Origin: Pseudomonas putida
Lineage (GTDB): Bacteria > Pseudomonadota > Gammaproteobacteria > Pseudomonadales > Pseudomonadaceae
Direction: 5' to 3'
Assembly (NCBI RefSeq): GCF_028682475.1
Contig: NZ_JANHLE010000005.1
Location: forward strand, 1 to 64,000
Length of the DNA: 64,000 bases
The position numbers and the translations under genes are program-made. Under the pieces are notes generated by a model that was not told the origin of the DNA, made no database searches, and saw nothing but the letters and a program-made list of their open reading frames with translations. Below, one piece after another: positions 16,410 to 23,715 of this stretch; the stretch's first letter is position 1; each line of letters starts with the position of its first letter.

Positions 16410-17210
16410 ATGAAATATATATCAATATTATTGTTTTTGATATTTTCCGCTCCAGCCGCCGGAACGCTTTACATAAAAAAAGATCCTGGCTCAGGTACCT
16501 ATAGCATGTTTGGTGACATGGATCACGTGGGGTTGTCGGAAGTGACTAAATCCCAATTGCCAGCACGCATGTCGGCCGAGTGGCCCACAAAAAATGGGGT
16601 TTGGATCGTAGTGGCTTATGTGGGAGTTGCGACGCAACCGCCCATCTATCTCGGCCCAAACCCATTACCTAACGATGATGTAAATGCGGTTATAGGCCAA
16701 CTCGTTAATAGTCAGCTTGTCAGCGGCGTGCCTTTGCCATTGGTAAACAAAGAAAAAATTACTTTGATTTTTATGGCCTGCAACTATAAAACCAACAGTA
16801 CTTGGATTCAATGCAAATTGGCCAATACCGAGGCAGGGCAGATCGTACTTCCACCGCCAGAGGAGCTGGAGGAAACAACAAGCTGCAGTATCTTCGGTTC
16901 CATTGACTTGCGTCATGACAACCTGACGCCAGAGACCGTTGTTAACAACAGTGCCGACGCTATGGCTTTTGTAACCTGTAACACTAACGCTAAAGTGAGC
17001 CTGTCGATTGAAGGGATGGTGCCGCTCAAAGGCGTAACCGGCTTGTTTTCACAGTTAACTGTAGGTGATGCGCGCGTCGGCGAGCCTTACAGCTTCATGG
17101 CCAACACTGCTTATACCCCGGTGATGTTTAAATCGGTACTTAAAGCTATCGGCACCGTGACCCCTGGTGACTTCAGCGGCACTGCCAAAGTGGAGCTTAC
17201 CTTTCCCTGA
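16410..17210 (+). CDS. Two-domain fimbrial tip adhesin candidate
   Basis: A 266-residue secreted protein, larger than the pilins. Signal peptide about 1-18. The N-terminal domain (about 19-145) has its own Cys pair (Cys124, Cys135) and no recognisable relative. A Pro/Glu linker (about 147-157, LPPPEELEE) leads to a C-terminal pilin domain with Cys159 and Cys190, ending in FSGTAKVELTFP. This lectin-plus-pilin layout, last in the operon, is that of tip adhesins such as PapG, FimH and MrpH. The receptor is unknown. The ATG at 16410 is preferred over a TTG 11 codons upstream because it starts a good signal peptide. Confidence 0.75.
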   Translation: MKYISILLFLIFSAPAAGTLYIKKDPGSGTYSMFGDMDHVGLSEVTKSQLPARMSAEWPTKNGVWIVVAYVGVATQPPIYLGPNPLPNDDVNAVIGQLVNSQLVSGVPLPLVNKEKITLIFMACNYKTNSTWIQCKLANTEAGQIVLPPPEELEETTSCSIFGSIDLRHDNLTPETVVNNSADAMAFVTCNTNAKVSLSIEGMVPLKGVTGLFSQLTVGDARVGEPYSFMANTAYTPVMFKSVLKAIGTVTPGDFSGTAKVELTFP

Positions 17211-17258
17211 TCGACGAGCTGGACTTCTTCTTTCGAATTTACAACAGGAGTATTCGAG

Positions 17259-18512
17259 TTGAGAACTGCGCATTGTATATTGGGCATTTTGCTGATAACG
17301 ACACTAACGCTATTAACCGAAATACCTGTCGATACCTGGCTGACGTCCGCAACCCTTAGCCTGGTACTGGGCACCAGCGCACTGGCTTACATGGCCGTTT
17401 CCTGCTTGTTGGCCAGTCGCTGGGGTGTAGTCGAGAGCCTGTTTGGCGGCCTGGATCGCGTCTATGAGACGCACAAATGGCTCGGTGTATGGGCGCTCGT
17501 GTTTGCCACCTACCACTTTGTATTCAAGGGCAATCTGGAGGCCTGGAACAGCGCGTCGATTCTCGAGCTGCCCAGATACTGGACGCGGCTGGTACGCCAG
17601 TTGAGCTATGCCGCACTGGTCATGATCGTACTACTGGCGCTGAACCGCCACATTCCTTACAGCGTATGGCGGTGGTGGCACAAGCTTTCCGGCCCACTGT
17701 TCCTGCTCGTGATATTGCACTGGCTCAGCTTCAAATCACCGATCACCCTGCTCGGTCCTACGGGTATCTGGTTGACACTGCTTTGCACATTGGGCGTGAT
17801 CGCCGCGCTCTACAAACTGCTTGTCTACCCGTTCGTTGCCCGTACCGGCGATTATCGGGTGACCGCGGTGAACAAAGTCAAAGATGCAGTCCATCTGACA
17901 TTGGCGCCGATCCACAAGGGCTTTGACTTCAATGCCGGACAGTTCGCATTTCTGGCGATGCAGCAAAAGGGCCTGCGCGAGCCGCACCCTTTCACCATCG
18001 CTAGCGCCAATGGGGCTGATGGGCAGATTGCGTTCATGATCAAAGGGCTGGGGGATTACACCAAAAAGCTGTGCGAGTGCGTCAAGGTCGGCATGGGCGC
18101 CACGCTGTACGCTCCCTATGGACGTTTTAAACGCATCGCTCACGCCGAACGGGAAATCTGGATTGGCGCAGGGGTTGGTATTTCGCCCTTCATTTCCTGG
18201 CTGCAAGACCCTGACGCCAAAGACTTCGAAAAAGCGACGTTGGTTTATTGCTTCAACCCCTCACGCGCCTTCCCTGCGCCCGAGGAGTTACAAGCCATGG
18301 CCCAGGCGCGCGGGGCACAATTCGTTGCTAACCCGGGTGGTATCGAACAGTTGACCGAAACATTGCGCCAAGCGGTGGCTCAAACTAACCCGAACAGCAT
18401 TCACGTCAGTTTTTGCGGCCCTAAAGGTTTACTCGCCACCGTGCAGGAGTTGATGGAACTGAACCGGATTCCGAAAGCCAACCTGCACTTCGAACTCTTT
18501 GATTTCCGTTGA
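17259..18512 (+). CDS. Ferric reductase-like flavocytochrome (FRE/NOX family oxidoreductase)
   Basis: A 417-residue membrane flavoprotein. About six transmembrane helices occupy residues 5-195, with paired haem-ligand histidines His72/His86 and His141/His154 at the 13-14 spacing typical of ferric reductase/NADPH oxidase domains. A cytosolic FAD/NAD(P)H module follows: HPFTIAS (243-249) binds FAD, GAGVGISPF (303-311) and FCGPKG bind NAD(P)H. It would pass electrons from NAD(P)H across the membrane to iron or oxygen. The start is TTG, with a perfect AGGAG 8 bases upstream. It lies 48 bp after the adhesin and may be co-transcribed, though a role in fimbriae is not obvious. Confidence 0.85.
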   Translation: MRTAHCILGILLITTLTLLTEIPVDTWLTSATLSLVLGTSALAYMAVSCLLASRWGVVESLFGGLDRVYETHKWLGVWALVFATYHFVFKGNLEAWNSASILELPRYWTRLVRQLSYAALVMIVLLALNRHIPYSVWRWWHKLSGPLFLLVILHWLSFKSPITLLGPTGIWLTLLCTLGVIAALYKLLVYPFVARTGDYRVTAVNKVKDAVHLTLAPIHKGFDFNAGQFAFLAMQQKGLREPHPFTIASANGADGQIAFMIKGLGDYTKKLCECVKVGMGATLYAPYGRFKRIAHAEREIWIGAGVGISPFISWLQDPDAKDFEKATLVYCFNPSRAFPAPEELQAMAQARGAQFVANPGGIEQLTETLRQAVAQTNPNSIHVSFCGPKGLLATVQELMELNRIPKANLHFELFDFR

Positions 18513-18675
18513 CGCCGGGATGAACAAGTAGAAAGCAAAATGCTCTTGATGTTCATCCATCAGGGGCTTTTGTCAAAACTGAAACAGCCTGATCAGCCCC
18601 TGCACCCGCTCCACAGTAAACGGCCTTGGATGGGACAATTTCCCTATGTTTGAGTTTTATTTAAGGACTTCAATT

Positions 18676-19110
18676 ATGAAAAAGCTGAACATCTCTGTAT
18701 TTCCATTAGTACTCACCTTGGGGGCGGTATTCTCTACTCCAGCCTCTGCTGATTGCGCACATAAACGTGCTGCCCTTGAATATCAGATCCTGCAAGCGGA
18801 GAAGTACGGAAATATCCACCGCGTGGCAGGACTGAAAAGGGCGCTGAGTAAAACAAACGCCTATTGTGTCGACCACAGCTACGTCAGACCGATCACGAGC
18901 GTGGAAAAGAAAGTAGTGAAACTCGAAAGCAAACTGGACGATAAACTGGACGACGTGCTAGAAGCTCAGGCCAAACTGCGCGAAGCTCAAGCCACGGGCA
19001 GCCCCAAAAAGATTGCCAAGGCTAGAATCAAACTGCAGGAAAAGCAGGATGACTTGAATGAAATAGCGGCCGAACTGCGAGAGGCACAAACGATGGCGGT
19101 TGGAAGTTGA
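18676..19110 (+). CDS. DUF1090 family periplasmic protein
   Basis: A 144-residue protein with a signal peptide (about 1-25, ending TPASA) and a mature part starting DCAHKRAALEYQI, followed by a Lys/Glu-rich coiled coil (about 70-140). This is the DUF1090 (YqjC-like) pattern: two cysteines near the mature N-terminus (DCAHK, AYCVDH) and a heptad-rich tail. The function is unknown. AAGGA precedes the ATG; an earlier in-frame ATG at 18646 lacks this. It is the last gene of the island. Confidence 0.8.
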   Translation: MKKLNISVFPLVLTLGAVFSTPASADCAHKRAALEYQILQAEKYGNIHRVAGLKRALSKTNAYCVDHSYVRPITSVEKKVVKLESKLDDKLDDVLEAQAKLREAQATGSPKKIAKARIKLQEKQDDLNEIAAELREAQTMAVGS

Positions 19111-19164
19111 TGGGCTTAGCTTTGCACTTTTCCAAGAAGCCACCCACAGGTTCTTTGTGATACT

Positions 19165-19193
19165 ACAGAAGCGTCTGACAGAAAACAGTTACA
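19165..19193 (+). repeat. Direct repeat, copy 3 (right end of island)
   Basis: ACAGAAGCGTCTGACAGAAA followed by ACAGTTACA. It matches the 3' part of copies 1 and 2 and lies 15 bases before a REP pair, as copy 1 lies before a decayed REP. Confidence 0.8.
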
Positions 19194-19208
19194 GGCAAAT
19201 CATTACCC

Positions 19209-19280
19209 GGTGGGAGCGGGCTTGCCCCGCGATGCGATGAGACTGACAGACCGCAATCGCGGGGCAAGCCCGCTCCCACC
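19209..19280. repeat. REP inverted pair at right edge of the island
   Basis: Two inverted GTGGGAGCGGGCTTGCCCCG arms with a spacer containing GATGCGATGAGACTGACAG. It is nearly the same as the left-edge pair at 3290-3361. It lies 115 bp before comM. Confidence 0.9.
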
Positions 19281-19395
19281 GACTGTTGCCCTTAGCCTGT
19301 AAAAACCAGACTCACTCTTTCCAGCCTTGACCCTCCTCGCCCCACTATCTTTGTTAAGCCGCAGGACGCGGCCCCGCATCGATCATGGAGTGTTC

Positions 19396-20892
19396 ATGTC
19401 CCTCGCCCTTGTCCACAGCCGCGCCCAGGTCGGTGTATCGGCCCCGGCTGTCAGTGTCGAAGCCCATCTGGCCAACGGCCTGCCGGCGCTAACCCTGGTC
19501 GGCTTGCCTGAAGCGACCGTCAAGGAAAGCAAAGACCGCGTGCGCAGCGCGATCCTCAATTCCGGCCTGGAGTTTCCGGCCCGACGCATCACCCTTAACC
19601 TTGCGCCAGCGGACTTGCCCAAAGACGGCGGACGCTTCGATCTGGCGATTGCCTTGGGAATTCTTGCCGCCAATGGCCAGTTCCCGGTCACTGCGCTGGG
19701 CGAATTGGAATGCCTCGGCGAACTGGCCCTCTCCGGCGCCATACGCCCGGTACAAGGCGTGCTGCCGGCAGCGTTGGCAGCCCGCGCTGCCGGACGGGCG
19801 CTGGTAGTGCCTGAGGAGAATGCCGAAGAAGCCTGCCTGGCATCAGGCCTGGTGGTGTTCGCCGTTGGGCACCTGCTGGAGTTGGTAGCCCACCTCAACG
19901 GGCAGGAACCGCTCAACCCCTACGCTGCCAACGGCTTGTTGCTGCAGGTTCGCCCGTACCCGGACCTCAATGAAGTCCAGGGCCAGCAAGCCGCCAAACG
20001 CGCACTTCTGGTCGCGGCTGCCGGGGCGCACAACCTGCTGTTCAGCGGCCCGCCGGGCACCGGCAAAACCCTGCTCGCCAGCCGTCTGCCCGGCCTCTTG
20101 CCGCCGCTGGATGAACGCGAGGCCCTGGAGGTAGCGGCGATTCAATCGGTAGCTAGCCATGTGCCGCTCAGTAGCTGGCCGCAGCGACCGTTCAGGCATC
20201 CTCATCACTCGGCGTCGGGGGCAGCACTGGTGGGGGGTGGCAGCCGCCCGCAACCCGGCGAGATCACCCTCGCCCATCACGGCGTGCTGTTTCTCGATGA
20301 ATTGCCGGAATTTGAACGGCGGGTGCTGGAGGTGCTGCGCGAGCCTCTGGAGTCCGGTGAAATCGTCATTGCCCGGGCCAAGGACAAGATCCGCTTTCCG
20401 GCGCGCTTCCAGCTGGTCGCGGCGATGAACCCCTGCCCCTGTGGCTATCTCGGCGACCCCAGCGGGCGCTGCCGTTGTGGCAGCGATCAGATCCAGCGCT
20501 ACCGCAACAAACTCTCCGGCCCGTTGCTCGACCGCATCGACCTGCACCTGACCGTTGCCCGCGAGGCCACGGCGTTGTCTCCGGTGACTGGCAATGGCGA
20601 AAGCAGCGCCAGCATCGCGGCGCAGGTCGCCAGCGCTCGGGAGCTGCAGCAACAGCGCCAGGGTTGCGCCAACGCTTTTCTCGACCTGCCGGGCCTGCGC
20701 CAGCATTGCGCATTGTCCTCAGCCGACCAGCACTGGCTGGAAAGCGCCTGCGAACGCCTCTGCCTGTCGCTGCGCGCCGCACATCGCCTGCTGAAGGTAG
20801 CCCGTACCCTGGCGGATCTTGAGCAAGCCACGCTTATTGACCGCCCGCATCTTGCCGAAGCACTGCAGTACCGACCGACAACTACGGCGTGA
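19396..20892 (+). CDS. comM: ComM/YifB-family Mg-chelatase-like AAA+ ATPase
   Basis: A 498-residue AAA+ protein. The N-terminal Lon-protease-like ChlI domain (about 1-170, SLALVHSRAQVGVSAPAVSV) is followed by Walker A GPPGTGKT (about 217-224), Walker B VLFLDELPEF, a Cys cluster (CPCGYLGDPSGRCRCG) and the C-terminal Mg_chelatase_C region. ComM is a hexameric branch-migration helicase that integrates transformed DNA. The ATG at 19396 has GGAG upstream and begins the conserved sequence; the in-frame extension to 19327 does not. In related genomes it directly follows ubiK. Confidence 0.93.
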   Translation: MSLALVHSRAQVGVSAPAVSVEAHLANGLPALTLVGLPEATVKESKDRVRSAILNSGLEFPARRITLNLAPADLPKDGGRFDLAIALGILAANGQFPVTALGELECLGELALSGAIRPVQGVLPAALAARAAGRALVVPEENAEEACLASGLVVFAVGHLLELVAHLNGQEPLNPYAANGLLLQVRPYPDLNEVQGQQAAKRALLVAAAGAHNLLFSGPPGTGKTLLASRLPGLLPPLDEREALEVAAIQSVASHVPLSSWPQRPFRHPHHSASGAALVGGGSRPQPGEITLAHHGVLFLDELPEFERRVLEVLREPLESGEIVIARAKDKIRFPARFQLVAAMNPCPCGYLGDPSGRCRCGSDQIQRYRNKLSGPLLDRIDLHLTVAREATALSPVTGNGESSASIAAQVASARELQQQRQGCANAFLDLPGLRQHCALSSADQHWLESACERLCLSLRAAHRLLKVARTLADLEQATLIDRPHLAEALQYRPTTTA

Positions 20893-21032
20893 GTGATTAT
20901 TTCAACATTGAAATATATACTTCCCGATATTTTATTAACCCACCCAGACAATAGCAAGCGCCCTTCATCGACTTGCTTCGCTGATAACGACCACTATAAT
21001 AGTGAGGAATTTCACAACGCGCGTAATGCTTG

Positions 21033-21824
21033 ATGATCTACAATTTTCGACTTAAAAACAGCGACCTTGTGGAGTTTAATGCCGAGCACTGCAAGATTAT
21101 TATCAGCAAAAACCAAGGTGCGCCAGAGGAATTAACACTGGCGCGCGCAGAGTCGCGAATACTCGAACTTCTGCTGATGGAACCCGGCGCGATCTGTTCG
21201 CGTGAGGCGATTCTGGAGTTCGCCTGGGATGACCGCGTCGTCTCGGCAGGCAGCCTCAACCAATCCATTTTCATGCTCAGAAACATCCTCGGCGATGGCA
21301 AGGATCACGAAATCGTGATCACCGTGCCGCGACGCGGCTACCGCTTCAACAGCGACCAGGTGGTCGCCCACTCCGAGGCTGCAGCAGCGCCTGCAGAGGC
21401 GCCCCAGGAAACAAGTACGCCAAATACGGCCGTGCCTACAGCCTTGCCTGACAGCAAGCCAGGCATGGGGACGGCTGTGCGCCTCGGCTACCTGGCTGCG
21501 GCGGTATTGGCTGGCTTGTCCATCTGGCGCCTGGTTGCCTGGTATGAACCCGTCAGTGAGTTGCATATTGCAGTTATCCAGCAAGGTGAACTTTCAATTT
21601 CAGCCGTTGGCAAAAGCGCGCAAGATGCAAACAAGCTCAAGGCGGATGTAACAAGTTTAAATCTTCCTACTGAAAATATTAAAGGCCAGGTTTTCATAAG
21701 CCGCAAGGGATCGCGCATGAACATGTCCTGTGTCCGCACAACAGGACGTACTTACAACTTCGAATTTCAGCAGCAGGATGAGCAGCTCATCAATATGCTT
21801 AAACACTGTGTGGGCGAACAATGA
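21033..21824 (+). CDS. ToxR/CadC-like membrane-anchored winged-helix regulator
   Basis: A 263-residue protein. The cytoplasmic OmpR-type winged helix (about 1-107) contains LTLARAESRILELLL, a CSREAILEFAW turn, and the recognition/wing segment ITVPRRGYRF. An Ala/Pro-rich linker (112-145) leads to one transmembrane helix (about 149-170) and a periplasmic domain (171-263) with two cysteines, Cys233 and Cys259, as in ToxR. It should read an envelope signal and bind DNA without phosphorylation. It overlaps the next gene by 4 bases, a ToxR-ToxS-like arrangement. A TTG lies one codon upstream of the ATG, and no good ribosome binding site is visible. Targets are unknown; the lipoprotein and barrel genes downstream are candidates. 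Confidence 0.82.
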   Translation: MIYNFRLKNSDLVEFNAEHCKIIISKNQGAPEELTLARAESRILELLLMEPGAICSREAILEFAWDDRVVSAGSLNQSIFMLRNILGDGKDHEIVITVPRRGYRFNSDQVVAHSEAAAAPAEAPQETSTPNTAVPTALPDSKPGMGTAVRLGYLAAAVLAGLSIWRLVAWYEPVSELHIAVIQQGELSISAVGKSAQDANKLKADVTSLNLPTENIKGQVFISRKGSRMNMSCVRTTGRTYNFEFQQQDEQLINMLKHCVGEQ

Positions 21825-22297
21825 AAAACAATCGAACCGCATGGCACCACTGGTTGATAATTACCGTTATCGCCCTGGCCTCTCTGGTAGCGCTTTTGAT
21901 CACACTTCCGCGCCCCTATATTAATAGCCAGCCTTATCGAACAGAGGGCCGAAACTTCATAGAGCACGACGTCATGGAGTCCAAAGAGGCGCTGACGATC
22001 AGTGAGCCCAGTGCCGTGATTAGTGTCCTTGAGCGCCTCGGCGATAAAGAGCGGCATGTTGCCGTCGGTGCCTCGCTCGTTGACACTTCGCGCTGGCGAG
22101 TAAAGATCAAGGTTGAAGACCTCCAGGCCAGTAGCCACACAGAACTGTTCGACGTCAGCCGTCATTCCGATCTGTTGTTTGCCCGGCAGTACTTCAGGCT
22201 CGGTTCCATCCTCAGCCTGGTCATCATCCCTACCGATAGCGATGCGCTGTGCTACTACTTCCTTGAGCTTGACCGGATGCGCTGCATGAGCAACTGA
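21821..22297 (+). CDS. Periplasmic membrane-anchored partner (ToxS/PsaF-like position)
   Basis: A 158-residue protein with one N-terminal transmembrane helix (about 10-30, WLIITVIALASLVALLITL) and a periplasmic domain with two cysteines near the end (Cys144, Cys155). I recognise no named family by sequence. Its size, topology and ATGA overlap with a ToxR-like regulator match ToxS, PsaF and MyfF, which stabilise and tune their regulators. A role as cofactor is inferred from this arrangement. Confidence 0.65.
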   Translation: MKNNRTAWHHWLIITVIALASLVALLITLPRPYINSQPYRTEGRNFIEHDVMESKEALTISEPSAVISVLERLGDKERHVAVGASLVDTSRWRVKIKVEDLQASSHTELFDVSRHSDLLFARQYFRLGSILSLVIIPTDSDALCYYFLELDRMRCMSN

Positions 22298-22416
22298 TGG
22301 CGCGCGAACCGCCGCGCAGGCCATAAATAACAATTTTTGATTCCTGTTTTCCCCGCTCGCGGCCCTAGAGTGGGGATAAGTCGGTCACCCTGAACGTGAC
22401 GTCAACAGGAATCTCC

Positions 22417-23103
22417 ATGTCTTTTAAAACGCTTTTGCCGCTGCTGTTCTCGATGAGCCTGGTGGGTTGTTCGATGGCGCCAAGCATCGACACCGCGATA
22501 ACTCCGGAACAACAAAAAACCAATGCTCCACTGCAAGTTATCGAACACGATGACGGCAGTGTTGCGTGGAAGAAAACCGATGCGCCTTTGTCAAAAAACC
22601 ATAACAAAGCCATTTTCATCAACTTACCGAACAGCATTTCTTTCGACAGTACCGATCCGCGCTTTGCCAAGTTTAATGGCGATGCAGAGAAACTGCGCCA
22701 GCACTTCCGCACCCAGTTGGTAAAACAACTGACTGCCGGCGGTTATCGCCTGGTCGACAAACCCACCAAGGGCGCGCTGTCGTTGCAAGTTTCGATTGCC
22801 GACATTGAACGCAAACCGCGTGATCCTAATGTCACCGAATACATTCCCATCGGCATGCTGGTTGGCCTCTCCCTGCACGCCACCGGTGTACGCGATGAAA
22901 CCCTTTATCTGTTCTTCCAGAGCGAAGTCAGCGACAGCTTGAGCGGTGAAACCCTTGCCCTTGCCGTAGACCGGGCCAGTGGCCGAAACATCGGACAAGA
23001 CAAGGCACCTGTGGTCGAGGACATCTATCCGGCCATGGATACCGCCGCGCAGATGATCCGTGACCGCCTGGACAGAGAGTTCCTGCCCAAGAAACCGGCT
23101 TGA
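22417..23103 (+). CDS. DUF3313 family lipoprotein
   Basis: A 228-residue lipoprotein. The signal sequence (MSFKTLLPLLFSMSLVGCS) ends in lipobox LVGC with Cys18. The rest is soluble and matches my picture of DUF3313: an N-terminal KAIFINLPNSISF strand, a VKQLTAGGYRLVDKPTKGAL segment and a C-terminal DTAAQMIRDRL helix. Ser at +2 suggests the outer membrane. AGGA precedes the ATG at 22417. The function is unknown. It lies between the ToxR-like pair and a small beta-barrel. Confidence 0.75.
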   Translation: MSFKTLLPLLFSMSLVGCSMAPSIDTAITPEQQKTNAPLQVIEHDDGSVAWKKTDAPLSKNHNKAIFINLPNSISFDSTDPRFAKFNGDAEKLRQHFRTQLVKQLTAGGYRLVDKPTKGALSLQVSIADIERKPRDPNVTEYIPIGMLVGLSLHATGVRDETLYLFFQSEVSDSLSGETLALAVDRASGRNIGQDKAPVVEDIYPAMDTAAQMIRDRLDREFLPKKPA

Positions 23104-23144
23104 TCAGCCCTTTCTCCCATTAACCAAACTCCATTGGACCAACG

Positions 23145-23645
23145 ATGAAATTCGCAAAACAGCTTGCAGCCGCCCTCCTTGTACTCAGCTCTGTGAACGC
23201 CGTGGCAGATGACCGTGGCCTCTATCTGGGCGGCGGCTTGACCAAGGTGGAAACCGATGAGCACCAGCTCAGTGACGACGACAACGCTTACAAGGCCTTT
23301 GTCGGCTACCGGCTGAATCCGTATCTGGCAGTGGAAGGCGCCTGGGTAGACCTGGGTAACTTCAGTGGCAAAGACGGCGACTTCGAGGGCCACTCGCTGC
23401 AGGCCGCCGCTCACTTCGGCTTTCCGATCGGTCAACGCGTGCGCCTGTTCGCCAGCGCCGGCGTGCATGCCTGGGACGCTGACAACGATATCGCTGGTGA
23501 CAGCAGCGATCTGGACATGACCTATGGCCTCGGTGTCGAAGTGGACGTGTTCCGTAACATCGGCGTGCGTCTGGAGCAGGAAGTGCTGAAAGTCGGCAAT
23601 ATCGACCTGGACCAGACCAGCGCCAGTGCCTACGTGATGTTCTGA
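23145..23645 (+). CDS. Small outer-membrane beta-barrel (OmpA-like/porin family) protein
   Basis: A 166-residue protein with a signal peptide (about 1-20, ending SSVNAVA) and a mature part of alternating hydrophobic strands: GLYLGGGLTKVET, YKAFVGYRLNPYLAVEGAWVDLG, SLQAAAHFGFPI, LFASAGVHAWDAD, MTYGLGVEVDVFRNIGVRLEQE. It ends in Phe (ASAYVMF), the outer-membrane assembly signal. This fits an eight-stranded barrel. The physiological role is unknown. It follows the lipoprotein by 41 bp and may be co-transcribed. Confidence 0.82.
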   Translation: MKFAKQLAAALLVLSSVNAVADDRGLYLGGGLTKVETDEHQLSDDDNAYKAFVGYRLNPYLAVEGAWVDLGNFSGKDGDFEGHSLQAAAHFGFPIGQRVRLFASAGVHAWDADNDIAGDSSDLDMTYGLGVEVDVFRNIGVRLEQEVLKVGNIDLDQTSASAYVMF

Positions 23646-23715
23646 GCCCACGCGCCAGTAGTAATTGCCACCAACCTGCTCTTTACTAGCAACATCCCAG
23701 CGTCGTGAGACAGGT

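Noticed and set aside
18518..18558. Inverted repeat GGATGAACA ... TGTTCATCC after the flavocytochrome gene
   Set aside because: The 23-base loop and lack of a direct U tract make it a poor terminator; it may be chance.
3290..19280. Possible phage or ICE origin for the island
   Set aside because: No integrase, transposase, tRNA attachment site, or phage structural or conjugation gene is visible.
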